DNA of 64,000 nucleotides from Kitasatospora sp. MMS16-BH015 (GTDB taxonomy: Bacteria > Actinomycetota > Actinomycetes > Streptomycetales > Streptomycetaceae), in assembly GCF_002943525.1 (NCBI RefSeq), contig NZ_CP025394.1, positions 4,278,001-4,342,000 of the forward strand, written 5' to 3'. Positions 27,280 through 36,001 of the stretch are shown here, piece by piece; position 1 is the stretch's first letter; each line of letters opens with the position of its first letter. The position numbers and the translations under genes are program-made. The notes beneath the pieces are model-generated. The model searched no databases, was not told the origin of the DNA, and worked only from the letters and a program-made list of their open reading frames with translations.

Positions 27280-27990
27280 GTGCCCGTACGTCTGCGCCGC
27301 CGCGCCCTCGGCGCGGCCCTCGCCCTGGCCCTGCTCGCCGGCCTCGCGCTCGCCCTGGTCGATCTGAACGAGCGCCACGAGGCCTCCCAGCGGGCCAGTG
27401 CCCGGCTGGCCCTGACCCGGGTGGCCACCCTCCAGGACAGCTTCACCGTCGCCAAGGCGGACGGCCCGGCCGCCGGCACCGGCGGCACGCTGCGCCGCTA
27501 CCGGGTCGAGGTCGAGCGCGGGGTCGAGGTGGACGCGCAGGCCGCCGCCGACCAGGTGCAGCGCATCCTGGCCGACAGGCGGAGCTGGACGGCGGACGGC
27601 CAGGACTCCTTCCAGCTGGTCTCGGCCGAGCCCTTCGACTTCACCGTCCGGATAGCCTCGCCCCAGCTGGTCGACCGGATCTGCGGGGCGGCCGGGCTGG
27701 ACACCAAGGGCGAGGTCAACTGCGACGTGGAGCGCCAGGTGATGGTCAACGCCAAGCGCTGGCAGACCGGCTCACCGCAGTTCACCGGCAGCCTGGACGA
27801 CTACCGGGCCCTGATCGTCAACCACGAGGTCGGCCACCGGATCGGCCACGGCCACGAGGGCTGCCCCGGCCCGGGCCAACCGGCCCCCGCGATGATGCAG
27901 CAGATCTACGGCCTGAACGGCTGCCTGCCGAACGCCTGGCCCTACTCGGCCGACGGCCACTACCTGAGCGGGCCGCCGGTCAAGCCATGA
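27280..27990 (+). CDS. Secreted DUF3152 protein with a metallopeptidase-like motif
   Basis: 236 aa. It has a basic N-terminus and a hydrophobic signal segment (about 10-27), then an extracytoplasmic domain. VNHEVGHRIGHGHEGC near residue 184 contains HExxH followed by a second HxH, which resembles a zinc metallopeptidase site of the 'HExxHxxGHxH' type. The family is otherwise uncharacterised. GGAGGA precedes the GTG. Its last 11 nt overlap the convergent MDMPI-family gene. Confidence 0.82.
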   Translation: MPVRLRRRALGAALALALLAGLALALVDLNERHEASQRASARLALTRVATLQDSFTVAKADGPAAGTGGTLRRYRVEVERGVEVDAQAAADQVQRILADRRSWTADGQDSFQLVSAEPFDFTVRIASPQLVDRICGAAGLDTKGEVNCDVERQVMVNAKRWQTGSPQFTGSLDDYRALIVNHEVGHRIGHGHEGCPGPGQPAPAMMQQIYGLNGCLPNAWPYSADGHYLSGPPVKP

Positions 27991-28780
27991 CCGGCAGGTG
28001 ACCGCTGAGGTCGCTGCGCTCCCCGCTCGCCGAGAGCTCCGCCCCCACCGCCTCGGCCCAGGCCAGCCGGCCGGTGGCCAGCCGGATCCAGGTCAGCGCG
28101 TCCGTCTCCACCACGTTCGGCGGGGTGCCCCGGGTGTGCCGGGGGCCCGGCACGGCCTGCACCACCGCGAACGGCGGCACCCGCAGCTCCACCGCCCCGC
28201 CCGGCACCTGCGCGGCGAAGGCGTCCGCCAGCAGCCGGGAGACGGCCGCCAGCGCCTGCCGAGCGTGCGGGAACTCGGGCAGCCCGAGCGCAGCAGCCAG
28301 GTCGTCGGCGTGCACCACCAGCTCCACCAGCCTGGTCACCAGGAAGTCGCCCACCAGCATCGGCCCGAACCGGATCACCAGCCGTCGCGACGGATCCGTG
28401 TCGAGCACCGCCAGCAGCGCGTCCGCCGCCGCGTCGAACTCCGCCGCCAGCTCGGCCGGAGCGCCCCCGAAGGCACCGGCGGCCAGCTCCTGCGCGACCG
28501 CCCCGATGGCGGGGGCAGCCGTCCGGGTCACCCCGACCCAGTCGGTCAGCGGCAGCGCGGCCCCCGCGGGCACCTCGTCCGCCAGGTGCCTCGGCAGCCA
28601 CTCCAGACAGAACGCCAGGTGTGCGACCAGCTCCCGCACCCGCCACTCCCCCAGCCGGGTCGGCCGGTCGAGATCCGCCGCATCGAGCCGGTGCACGGCG
28701 GCCCGCACCGCCTCGGTCTGCTCCACGAGCGCGGCTCGCACCTTGGCGGGGTCGTACGTACGGGGCTTGTTGGCAGGCAT
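27980..28780 (-). CDS. Maleylpyruvate isomerase (MDMPI)-family mycothiol-dependent enzyme
   Basis: 266 aa. The N-terminal DinB/MDMPI helix bundle shows the metal histidines of the family: RPTRLGEWRVRELVAHLAF and ELVVHADDLAAALG. A C-terminal SCP2-like domain follows (about 175-255, LTWIRLATGRLAW). Such proteins bind zinc and may use mycothiol as cofactor; the actual substrate is unknown. It lies just upstream of a hairpin that closes the purL operon and is convergent with DUF3152. Confidence 0.82.
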   Translation of the reverse strand: MPANKPRTYDPAKVRAALVEQTEAVRAAVHRLDAADLDRPTRLGEWRVRELVAHLAFCLEWLPRHLADEVPAGAALPLTDWVGVTRTAAPAIGAVAQELAAGAFGGAPAELAAEFDAAADALLAVLDTDPSRRLVIRFGPMLVGDFLVTRLVELVVHADDLAAALGLPEFPHARQALAAVSRLLADAFAAQVPGGAVELRVPPFAVVQAVPGPRHTRGTPPNVVETDALTWIRLATGRLAWAEAVGAELSASGERSDLSGHLPVMA

Positions 28781-28796
28781 GGACGGCAGGCTAACG

Positions 28797-28834
28797 CGAA
28801 GGGCGGCCCGTGCGGGTGCACGGACCGCCCTTCG
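28797..28834 (-). terminator. Terminator of the purSQL operon
   Basis: A 17-bp stem (28797-28813 with 28818-28834), one G-U pair and a 4-nt loop, starts 12 nt beyond the purL stop. Confidence 0.85.
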
Positions 28835-28845
28835 AGAAGACGCCG

Positions 28846-31101
28846 CTACGCGAGCAGCGCCTCGATGACGCCGGTGTGAGCCTCGGTCAGCTCCGCGAGC
28901 GAGACCTGGAACTGGCCCTGCACGTCGAGCACGTCACCGTCGACCACGCCGATGCGGGTGACCGGCAGGCCGCGCGCGCCGCACATGTCGTTGAACCGGA
29001 GCTCCTCGCTGCGCGGGATCGCCACGATGGCGCGCCCGGCCGACTCGGAGAACAGGTAGACGAACGGGTCCAGGCCCTCGGGGACGACGATGCGGGCACC
29101 GTTGCCGCCCTTGAGGCAGCTCTCCACCAGGGCCTGGGCCAGGCCGCCGTCGGAGAGGTCGTGCGCGGCGTCGATCATGCCGTCGCGCGAGGCGGCGATC
29201 AGGATCTCGCCGAGCAGCTTCTCGCGGTCCAGGTCGACCTTGGGCGGCAGGCCGCCCAGGTGGTCGTGCGCGACCTGCGACCAGGCCGAGCCGCCCAGCT
29301 CGTCGGCGGTGTCGCCGAGCAGGTAGATCAGCTGGCCCTCCTCCGCGAACGCCATCGGCGTGCGGCGGGTGACGTCGTCGATGACGCCGAGCACCGCGAC
29401 CACGGGGGTCGGGTGGATGGCGACCTCGCCGGTCTGGTTGTAGAGCGAGACGTTGCCGCCGGTCACCGGGGTGCCGAGCGCCAGGCAGGCGTCGGCCAGA
29501 CCGCGGGTGGCCTCGGCGAACTGCCACATCACGTCCGGGTCCTCGGGGGAGCCGAAGTTGAGGCAGTCCGAGATCGCCAGCGGGCGGGCGCCACCGGCGG
29601 CGACGTTGCGGTACGCCTCCGCCAGGGCCAGCTGGGCACCGGTGTACGGGTCCAGCTTGGCGTAGCGGCCGTTGCCGTCGGTGGCCACCGAGACGCCGAG
29701 GTTGGTCTCGTCGTCGATCCGGATCATGCCCGAGTCCTCGGGGTACGAGAGCACGGTGTTGCCGAGCACGTACCGGTCGTACTGCGAGGTGATCCACGCC
29801 TTGGAGGCCTGGTTCGGCGAGGAGACCAGCTTGAGCAGGGTCTCCTTCAGCTCGGCGCCGTTCGCCGGGCGGGCCAGCCGCTCGGCGGTCGGGGCGTCGG
29901 CCTGCAGCGCGTCCTGCCAGGCGGGGCGCGCGAACGGGCGGTTGTAGACCGGGCCGTCGTGGGCGACGGTGCGCGGCGGCACGTCCACGACCTGCTCGCC
30001 GTGCCAGAAGATCTCCAGGCGGTCGCCGTCGGTCACCTCACCGATCACGGTGGCGATGACGTCCCACTTCTCGCAGATCTCCAGGAAGCGGGCGACCTTG
30101 TCGGGCTCGACGATCGCGCACATGCGCTCCTGCGACTCGCTCATCAGGATCTCCTCGGGAGAGAGCGAGGAGTCGCGCAGCGGAACGGTGTCCAGCTCGA
30201 CGCGCATGCCGCCGGAGCCGGCCGAGGCCAGCTCGGAGGTGGCGCAGGAGAGGCCGGCGCCGCCGAGGTCCTGGATGCCCTTGACCAGCTTCTCGGCGAA
30301 GATCTCCAGGGTGCACTCGATGAGGAGCTTCTCCTGGAACGGGTCGCCGACCTGCACCGCCGGGCGCTTGGCCGGGCCGGTGGAGTCGAAGGTCTCCGAG
30401 GCCAGCACCGAGACGCCGCCGATGCCGTCGCCGCCGGTGCGGGCACCGTAGAGGATGACCTTGTTGCCGGCGCCGGACGCCTGCGCGAGGTGGATGTCCT
30501 CGTGCTTCATGACGCCCACGCAGAGCGCGTTGACCAGCGGGTTGCCCTGGTAGCAGGAGTCGAAGACGACCTCGCCGCCGATGTTCGGCAGGCCCAGGCA
30601 GTTGCCGTAGCCGCCGATGCCCGCGACGATCCCGGGCAGCACGCGCCGGGTGTCCGGGTGGTCGGCCGCACCGAAGCGCAGCGGGTCCATCACGGCGACC
30701 GGGCGGGCGCCCATCGCCAGGATGTCGCGCACGATGCCGCCGATGCCGGTGGCCGCACCCTGGTAGGGCTCGATGTACGAGGGGTGGTTGTGCGACTCGA
30801 CCTTGAAGGTCACCGCGTAGCCCTGGCCGACGTCGACCACACCGGCGTTCTCGCCGATGCCGACGAGCATCGCGTCGGACTGCGGGGCCTTCTCGCCGAA
30901 CTGCTTGAGGTGCACCTTGGAGCTTTTGTACGAGCAGTGCTCCGACCACATGACCGAGTACATCGCGAGCTCGGCGCCGGTGGGGCGGCGGCCGAGGATC
31001 TCGCGGATGCGGGCGTACTCGTCTTCCTTCAGACCGAGCTCGGCCCAGGGCTGCGCGGAGTCCGGGGTCTGCTCGGCGTTCTTGACGGTGTCGAGAGACA
31101 T
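28846..31101 (-). CDS. purL: Phosphoribosylformylglycinamidine synthase II, PurL
   Basis: 751 aa, the small-type PurL that works with PurQ and PurS to turn FGAR into FGAM using ATP and ammonia. Visible: MWSEHCSYKSSK (active-site His), VGIGENAGVV, KVESHNHPS, GANKVI-like ATP site, and DLSDGGLAQ. The frame is open upstream to 31500, over purQ, but the ATG at 31101 overlaps the purQ stop by 1 nt (TGATG) and matches the family start. It is the last gene of purS-purQ-purL. Confidence 0.97.
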   Translation of the reverse strand: MSLDTVKNAEQTPDSAQPWAELGLKEDEYARIREILGRRPTGAELAMYSVMWSEHCSYKSSKVHLKQFGEKAPQSDAMLVGIGENAGVVDVGQGYAVTFKVESHNHPSYIEPYQGAATGIGGIVRDILAMGARPVAVMDPLRFGAADHPDTRRVLPGIVAGIGGYGNCLGLPNIGGEVVFDSCYQGNPLVNALCVGVMKHEDIHLAQASGAGNKVILYGARTGGDGIGGVSVLASETFDSTGPAKRPAVQVGDPFQEKLLIECTLEIFAEKLVKGIQDLGGAGLSCATSELASAGSGGMRVELDTVPLRDSSLSPEEILMSESQERMCAIVEPDKVARFLEICEKWDVIATVIGEVTDGDRLEIFWHGEQVVDVPPRTVAHDGPVYNRPFARPAWQDALQADAPTAERLARPANGAELKETLLKLVSSPNQASKAWITSQYDRYVLGNTVLSYPEDSGMIRIDDETNLGVSVATDGNGRYAKLDPYTGAQLALAEAYRNVAAGGARPLAISDCLNFGSPEDPDVMWQFAEATRGLADACLALGTPVTGGNVSLYNQTGEVAIHPTPVVAVLGVIDDVTRRTPMAFAEEGQLIYLLGDTADELGGSAWSQVAHDHLGGLPPKVDLDREKLLGEILIAASRDGMIDAAHDLSDGGLAQALVESCLKGGNGARIVVPEGLDPFVYLFSESAGRAIVAIPRSEELRFNDMCGARGLPVTRIGVVDGDVLDVQGQFQVSLAELTEAHTGVIEALLA

Positions 31102-31778
31102 CAGGCGTTCACCAGCTGCTTCAGTACGGAGGTGAAGAAACCCAGGCCCTCGGTGTTCGGGCCGGTGAGCTCCTCCACGGCGTGCTCGGGGTGCGGCATC
31201 AGACCGACGACGTTGCCGGCGGCGTTGGTGATGCCGGCGATGTCGCGGTACGAACCGTTGGGGTTCACGTCGAGGTACCGGGCGACGATGCGGCCCTCGG
31301 CCTCCAGCTCGTCCAGCACGTGCTCGTCGGCCACGAAGCGGCCCTCGCCGTTCTTCAGCGGGACGACGATTTCCTGGCCGGCTGAGTAATCGGCCGTCCA
31401 GGCGGTGGCCGCGTTCTCGATCCGCAGCTTCTGGTCGCGGCAGATGAAGTGCAGCGAGTCGTTGCGGGTGAGCGCCCCGGGCAGCAGGTGCGATTCGCAC
31501 AGCACTTGGAAGCCGTTGCAGATACCGAGGACGGGCATTCCCAGCTTGGCCTGCTCGATGATGGTCTCCATCACCGGCGAGAAGCGGGAGATCGCACCGC
31601 AGCGCAGATAGTCGCCGTAGGAGAAACCACCCGGCAGCACGACGGCGTCGACCTGGTGGAGATCCTTGTCACGGTGCCAGAGCGCGACCGGCTCGGCGCC
31701 CGCGAGGCGGACGGCGCGGCGGGCGTCCTGGTCGTCGAGCGAGCCGGGGAAAGTGACGACGCCTACGCGCGCGGTCAC
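31101..31778 (-). CDS. purQ: Phosphoribosylformylglycinamidine synthase I (glutaminase), PurQ
   Basis: 225 aa class I glutamine amidotransferase giving ammonia to PurL. The nucleophile is in VLGICNGFQVL; the His-Glu pair is in LMPHPEHAVEE near the C-terminus. GTG start, overlapping purS by 4 nt (GTGA), and stop overlapping purL by 1 nt, so all three subunits are translationally coupled. Confidence 0.97.
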   Translation of the reverse strand: MTARVGVVTFPGSLDDQDARRAVRLAGAEPVALWHRDKDLHQVDAVVLPGGFSYGDYLRCGAISRFSPVMETIIEQAKLGMPVLGICNGFQVLCESHLLPGALTRNDSLHFICRDQKLRIENAATAWTADYSAGQEIVVPLKNGEGRFVADEHVLDELEAEGRIVARYLDVNPNGSYRDIAGITNAAGNVVGLMPHPEHAVEELTGPNTEGLGFFTSVLKQLVNA

Positions 31779-32029
31779 TTGCCCTCCTCCTCGACTCGGA
31801 CGGTGAAGTCCTCGATCACGGTGTTGGCGAGGAAGGTCTCGGCAGCCTCACGGATGCGGGCGAGGGCGGCGTCGTCCACCGGCCCCTCCAGCTCCAGCTC
31901 GAAACGCTTTCCCTGGCGGACGTCGGCGACCCCGGTGAACCCGAGACGCGGCAGCGCACGCTGCACCGCCTGTCCCTGGGGGTCGAGGATCTCCGGCTTG
32001 AGCATGACGTCGACTACGACGCGTGCCAC
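31775..32029 (-). CDS. purS: Phosphoribosylformylglycinamidine synthase subunit PurS
   Basis: 84 aa, the usual size of PurS, which bridges PurL and PurQ. It reads ARVVVDVMLKPEILDPQGQAV at the start and ends in an acidic tail. The GTG at 32029 has GGGAG upstream; the open frame to 32521 runs over non-coding DNA. A TACTCT -10-like box at 32072-32077 (minus strand) could be the operon promoter. Confidence 0.95.
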   Translation of the reverse strand: MARVVVDVMLKPEILDPQGQAVQRALPRLGFTGVADVRQGKRFELELEGPVDDAALARIREAAETFLANTVIEDFTVRVEEEGK

Positions 32030-32519
32030 GGGCACTCCCGATGTGTGGTGCGTGAAGGCGGGGGGACCTTCAGAGTACCGGGGCTTTCGGGCGCTTTTGC
32101 GAGCGGCCACAGGCGACGCGCGTAGACCGCCGACCCTTACGCAGCAAGGGCTCCGAGCCCCTCGCGCTCCCCTTCCCGGCCGGTTATCACCCGGCCCATT
32201 CCTGGTCCAGACCTTCTCCGAGCCGCCCCGAGAACGTCCGAATACCGGCACACCGGACATGTCGACCATCAGTATCCGAAGCGCAAATCCCGGCCGGCGC
32301 CGGCCAACGGCGATCCTCCGTGAATATCCGGAAAAAGAATGCACGGGCCCTTCGATTTCAACCCGCTTTTGGTGCAGAATAAGGGCCACCGGCAGCGGAG
32401 TGCGCCGCGTATCGGCATGGGCTCGCCCGCTGCTCCGGTGCGCTTTCGCGGCCGCTGCACAGGGCCGGTGTGGCGCACCCTGCACCCGACGGCCGAATTG
32501 CCCGAGAGGATTGACACCC
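32030..32519. other. 490-nt divergent region purS / lsrL
   Basis: No gene or recognised riboswitch was seen. The part nearest the Lsr2-like gene (about 32220-32400) is clearly less GC-rich than the surroundings, which would suit autoregulation by an AT-preferring Lsr2 protein (inference). The purS side carries TACTCT on the minus strand at 32072-32077. Confidence 0.6.
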
Positions 32520-32837
32520 ATGGCTCAGCGTGTAGTTGTCACGCTCTCCGACGACCTGGACGGCGGCACCGCCGCCGAAACCGTCCACTTCGGCGTCGAC
32601 GGGAAGTCGTACGAGATCGACCTGTCCCTGGACAACGCGGAAAAGCTGCGGGAGGCCCTCGCCCCGTTCGTCGCGGCCGGCCGGCGCCAGAGCCGCAGCG
32701 GCAAGTCCTTCCGCCGCACCGCCCTCACCCCGGACCCGGCGGCCGTCCGCGCCTGGGCCCAGTCGCACGGCATGGAGCTGCCGGCCCGCGGTCGCATCCC
32801 CAAGCACGTCTACGAAGCCTTCGCCGACGCGAACTGA
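32520..32837 (+). CDS. Lsr2-family nucleoid protein (LsrL-type paralogue)
   Basis: 105 aa. The N-terminal oligomerisation domain (MAQRVVVTLSDDLDGG, YEIDLS) and the C-terminal AT-hook-like DNA-binding domain are visible; in the latter the minor-groove motif is PARGRIP (about residues 88-94) rather than the classical 'RGR' inside SxRGRI, so the core RGR is kept. Actinobacterial xenogeneic silencer that bridges AT-rich DNA. A gene beside purS fits the Streptomyces LsrL paralogue rather than the main Lsr2. GAGAGGA lies before the ATG. A hairpin at 32845 follows. Confidence 0.9.
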   Translation: MAQRVVVTLSDDLDGGTAAETVHFGVDGKSYEIDLSLDNAEKLREALAPFVAAGRRQSRSGKSFRRTALTPDPAAVRAWAQSHGMELPARGRIPKHVYEAFADAN

Positions 32838-32844
32838 CCCACCC

Positions 32845-32884
32845 GTCGCCCCGCCCAGGTCACCGCGGCCAAGGGTGGGGCGAC
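32845..32884 (+). terminator. Terminator of the Lsr2-family gene
   Basis: A 12-bp stem (32845-32856 with 32873-32884, one mismatch) starts 8 nt after the stop and separates the gene from the tRNA pair. Confidence 0.6.
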
Positions 32885-32967
32885 CACCCCGAAACATGGG
32901 GTAGAGTATTCCTCGTCGCCGCAACCGGAGAGATCCGAACGAGGCGGCCGGTGCCCACCAGCACCGT

Positions 32968-33043
32968 GCGGACGTGGCTCAGTTGGTAGAGCATCACCTT
33001 GCCAAGGTGAGGGTCGCGAGTTCGAATCTCGTCGTCCGCTCCA
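32968..33043 (+). tRNA. tRNA-Gly (anticodon GCC), copy 1
   Basis: Full cloverleaf: acceptor GCGGACG/CGTCCGC, D-arm GCTC...GAGC, anticodon arm ACCTT-GCC-AAGGT with GCC at 33001-33003, T-arm GCGAG-TTCGAAT-CTCGT. Discriminator T and an encoded CCA at 33041-33043. Confidence 0.97.
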
Positions 33044-33077
33044 GCCCTTCGGGGTGTGCAGTACAACTCAAAATCGT

Positions 33078-33153
33078 GCGGACGTGGCTCAGTTGGTAGA
33101 GCATCACCTTGCCAAGGTGAGGGTCGCGAGTTCGAATCTCGTCGTCCGCTCCA
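33078..33153 (+). tRNA. tRNA-Gly (anticodon GCC), copy 2
   Basis: Identical to copy 1 over all 76 nt including CCA, exactly 110 nt downstream; anticodon GCC at 33111-33113. The spacer of 34 nt is unrelated to the flanks, so only the gene with a few border bases was duplicated or homogenised. Confidence 0.97.
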
Positions 33154-33156
33154 GTC

Positions 33157-33187
33157 CCGAAAGCCCCCTCGCCGAGGGGGCTTTCGG
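33157..33187 (+). terminator. Terminator of the tRNA-Gly pair
   Basis: A 15-bp stem (33157-33171 with 33173-33187) closes within a few bases of the second tRNA CCA end. Confidence 0.85.
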
Positions 33188-33245
33188 CGTTTCCGGCTCC
33201 GGTCGTCCCCAGCCGTTCGCAGCCGTTCCCGGTTGATCAGTGCCC

Positions 33246-33279
33246 GAAGGGGGCGTACCGGATCCGGTACGCCCCCTTC
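33246..33279. terminator. Palindromic terminator tRNA-Gly / purC
   Basis: A perfect 34-nt palindrome (GAAGGGGGCGTACCGGA / TCCGGTACGCCCCCTTC) 10 nt from the purC stop; usable by both strands. Confidence 0.85.
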
Positions 33280-33288
33280 CGTCCGCAC

Positions 33289-34188
33289 TCAGCTCCAGCT
33301 GAGCCCGGTGAGCAGTTCGTACGCCTCGACGTAGCGGGCGCGGACCCGCTCGGTCACCTCGGCGGGCAGCACCGGCGGCGGCAGCTCGCCGGCCGGGTCC
33401 CAGCCGGAGGCCGGGGAGGCCAGCCAGTTGCGGATGATCTGCTTGTCGAAGGAGGGCTGGGCCCGGCCCGGCTGCCACTCGTCGGCCGGCCAGTAGCGGG
33501 AGGAATCCGGGGTCAGCACCTCGTCGCCGATCACCAGCTCGCCGTCCAGCAGGCCGAACTCGAACTTGGTGTCGGCCAGGATCAGGCCGCGGTCCCTGGC
33601 CACGTCCCGGGCCCGGGAGTACACCGCGAGGGTGGTCTGCCGCAGGGTGGCGGCCAGGTCGGCGCCGATCCGGCGGGCGGTCTCCTCGTAGGAGACGTTC
33701 TCGTCGTGCTCGCCGACCTCGGCCTTGAGCGCCGGGGTGTAGATCGGGCTGGGCAGCTCGGAGCCGTCCTCCAGGCCCTCGGGCAGCGCGATCCCGCAGA
33801 CCGTGCGGTCCTTCACGTACTCCTTGAGGCCGGAGCCGGTCAGGTAGCCGCGGGCCACGCACTCGACCGGCACCATCTCCAGGCTCTTGCAGATCATCGT
33901 CCGCCCGGCCCAGTCGGCGGGGGCCCCGGCCGGCACCTCGGTGGAGATCACGTGGTTCGGCACGATGTCCGCGATCCGCTCGAACCACCACAGCGAGAGC
34001 TGGGTGAGCACGCGCCCCTTGTCCGGGATCTCGTTGGGCAGCACCCAGTCGAAGGCCGAGGTGCGGTCGCTGGCGACCATCACCAGCTCCCCCGACTCGG
34101 CGCGGTAGAGGTCGCGCACCTTGCCGGTGTGCAGGTGGGTCAGGCCAGGCACCTGGACCGGCTCGGGCTTGGTGACAAATCCGCTCAA
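33289..34188 (-). CDS. purC: Phosphoribosylaminoimidazole-succinocarboxamide synthase
   Basis: 299 aa SAICAR synthetase joining CAIR and aspartate. Conserved segments: HTGKVRDLY (ATP-binding), VASDRTSAFDWVLPNEIPDKG, PVECVARGYLTGSG, and LADTKFEFG. It starts with TTG (34188) and has GAGGA upstream; no ATG lies in the conserved N-terminus. Convergent with the tRNA genes. Together with purD and purSQL it forms a loose purine cluster, but with unrelated genes in between. Confidence 0.96.
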   Translation of the reverse strand: MSGFVTKPEPVQVPGLTHLHTGKVRDLYRAESGELVMVASDRTSAFDWVLPNEIPDKGRVLTQLSLWWFERIADIVPNHVISTEVPAGAPADWAGRTMICKSLEMVPVECVARGYLTGSGLKEYVKDRTVCGIALPEGLEDGSELPSPIYTPALKAEVGEHDENVSYEETARRIGADLAATLRQTTLAVYSRARDVARDRGLILADTKFEFGLLDGELVIGDEVLTPDSSRYWPADEWQPGRAQPSFDKQIIRNWLASPASGWDPAGELPPPVLPAEVTERVRARYVEAYELLTGLSWS

Positions 34189-34284
34189 GGTCGTCTCAGT
34201 CCTCAGGGGTGGTACGCGTGTGGGGAACCGCGCGATGGGAGGTCACTGGCCCCGAGTCTTTCACGACCCCTCCGACCAGGCCGA

Positions 34285-35823
34285 TCAGCCGTCCTTGCAG
34301 AGCTGGTCGAGGAGGTTGGCGGTGGCCCGCTGGATCCTTTCGTCGGTGTGGCCGGGGCGGTCCAGGGCGGGCGACCAGGCGAAGGTGCCGGCGGCGAAGA
34401 CGTAGGCGCCGCTGGGGGCCCGGTAGAGCGAGGTCTCCTGGTGGCGGGGGCGGCCGGCCGGGTCGCGGTAGGGGGAGTGGGCCAGCAGGATCCGCTCGCG
34501 GTGCGGGGGCAGCGCAGTCCTGGGGTGGTAGTGGTCGGCCTCGCCGGCCACCAGGCCGGGCAGCTCGTCGCCGTCCCGCAGGCCGGTGCCGGCCCAGAGC
34601 CAGTGCCCGGTGTTCCGCGCGACCAGCGGCACCGGCGTGCTCACGCTGCCGCCGTACTGCAGCCCGAGCAGCAGTTGCTCGGGCTCGCCCGCGTCGCGCC
34701 AGAGCGCGCTCTGACTGCCGGGCACCCCGGCCGCCGCGTGCCCGGCCGGCACCCGCTGCCGCTTGCGGCAGTTGAGCAGCCGGTTCGGCTCCCCCGCCGC
34801 CCCCGCGCTCAGCTCCACCCGCCAGTACATGGTGTTGGCCGAGAGGAAGACCAGCGAGGTGCCGCCGTCTCTGGCCCGCTCGACGGCCCGCCGCATCGGC
34901 TCGGACCAGTACTCGTCGTGCCCGGGGAAGACCAGCGCCCTGTGCCGGGCGGGCTCGACCAGCCCGGCGTGCAGGTCGGAGGCGGTGGCGTAGGAGAGGT
35001 CGTAGCCGTACCGCTCGGCCCAGCGGATGAAGTCGTAGGCGTGGCCCACGTGCAGCGGCAGCCCGGCCCCGGCGTGCGGGCGGTCGAAGGAGACCGTCAC
35101 GGCGGCCTCCGGCTCGCGCAGCAGCCCGCCCCGGTCGTCCCAGGCGTGGTAGAGGCTGGCGCCCTGCCGGCCGTCCTCGGGGAAGAGGTTGTACGCCTGC
35201 CAGGTCACGTCCGGCAGCACCAGCAGCAGCTCGGCGGGATGGGTGGGCTCGGCGAAGTCCCGTACGGTGAACGGGATGTGACTGCGGTGCAGGTTGTCGG
35301 CGGTGGTGAGCACCGCGACGTAGGCGCCGGGGTGCCAGTGCGGCGGCACCTGGAGCCGCCAGGACTGCCACCAGTGGTGGCAGGAGACCGTCCGCCCGAC
35401 CACCAGCGGGGCCGGCTGGGCCACCCCGGCGACCACCGGGCTGCAGGTCATGTGGTGGGCGCCGTCGCCGCCGTAGTGGCCGATCCGGTAGACGTCCACG
35501 GTGAACTCGCGCGGCGGGTGCACGGTGACCCGGAAGTCCACCGAGCCGCCGGGGCGGACCACCCCGGCCGAGGCGAAGCCCTTGATCTGCTGCTGCACGT
35601 CGTCGGCGTTGGCCGGGGTGCCGACCGGTGGCTTGGGGCGGCCGGTGGCCAGCGGCTGCTGGCCCGGGGCGTCCACGCTCACGTACCAGGGCACCGCCCC
35701 CTCGACCTCGGCCAGGTACTGGTCGGGCCCGCGCAGCCAGGGCAGCGGGCCCTGGCCGAAGGGATCCGACACGCCGTGCGCCAGCGTGCCCGACTCCCAG
35801 CGGCGGTTGAGTTCCGTCCCCAC
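34285..35823 (-). CDS. N,N-dimethylformamidase beta-subunit-like protein
   Basis: 512 aa. It matches the large-subunit-like fold (Ig-like plus glutamine-amidotransferase-like domains) of N,N-dimethylformamidase-beta family proteins: YRIGHYGGDGAH, LLLVLPDVTWQAYNLF, the 'DDRGG' region, DLSYATASDLHAG and ALVFPGHDEYWS, then FLSANTMYWRV. Actinomycete copies have no small DmfA subunit nearby and their substrate is unknown. The GTG at 35823 is preceded by GGGAGGGG; the open frame extends to 35931. It sits between purC and a membrane protein gene, all on the minus strand. Confidence 0.78.
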   Translation of the reverse strand: MGTELNRRWESGTLAHGVSDPFGQGPLPWLRGPDQYLAEVEGAVPWYVSVDAPGQQPLATGRPKPPVGTPANADDVQQQIKGFASAGVVRPGGSVDFRVTVHPPREFTVDVYRIGHYGGDGAHHMTCSPVVAGVAQPAPLVVGRTVSCHHWWQSWRLQVPPHWHPGAYVAVLTTADNLHRSHIPFTVRDFAEPTHPAELLLVLPDVTWQAYNLFPEDGRQGASLYHAWDDRGGLLREPEAAVTVSFDRPHAGAGLPLHVGHAYDFIRWAERYGYDLSYATASDLHAGLVEPARHRALVFPGHDEYWSEPMRRAVERARDGGTSLVFLSANTMYWRVELSAGAAGEPNRLLNCRKRQRVPAGHAAAGVPGSQSALWRDAGEPEQLLLGLQYGGSVSTPVPLVARNTGHWLWAGTGLRDGDELPGLVAGEADHYHPRTALPPHRERILLAHSPYRDPAGRPRHQETSLYRAPSGAYVFAAGTFAWSPALDRPGHTDERIQRATANLLDQLCKDG

Positions 35824-35925
35824 GCGCCCCTCCCACAGTTCACGCCCGCGAGCGGCATGTGCCAAGCGGATGTGCGTGCGGCCAAGCACACCACACCAGG
35901 CTGGCGCTGCGTCACCCCAAGGTAG

Positions 35926-35940
35926 CAACAACTCTTGTTG
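35926..35940. promoter_or_regulatory. Inverted repeat CAACAA-CTC-TTGTTG
   Basis: A perfect 6-bp palindrome with a 3-nt centre, AT-rich in a GC-rich setting, about 100 nt before the DMFase-beta-like start. TACCTT follows on the minus strand and could be a -10 box, so this may be an operator. Speculative. Confidence 0.35.
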
Positions 35941-36001
35941 AAATCAGGGCAGCTGACGGGCCGTCCGTGCTCCGTCAAACCCCCCGCGACGCCCGCCCGG
36001 C

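Noticed and set aside
28810..31389. 859-codon open frame on the plus strand opposite purL
   Set aside because: It is the high-GC mirror frame of purL; composition is Gly/Arg/Val/Leu-rich low complexity, with no ribosome site and no domain.
32030..32519. Purine riboswitch before purS
   Set aside because: No conserved purine aptamer stems or loop sequences could be found on either strand.
33706..35925. 739-codon plus-strand frame opposite purC and the DMFase-beta-like gene
   Set aside because: It runs through two real genes and their gap on the other strand; typical shadow composition.
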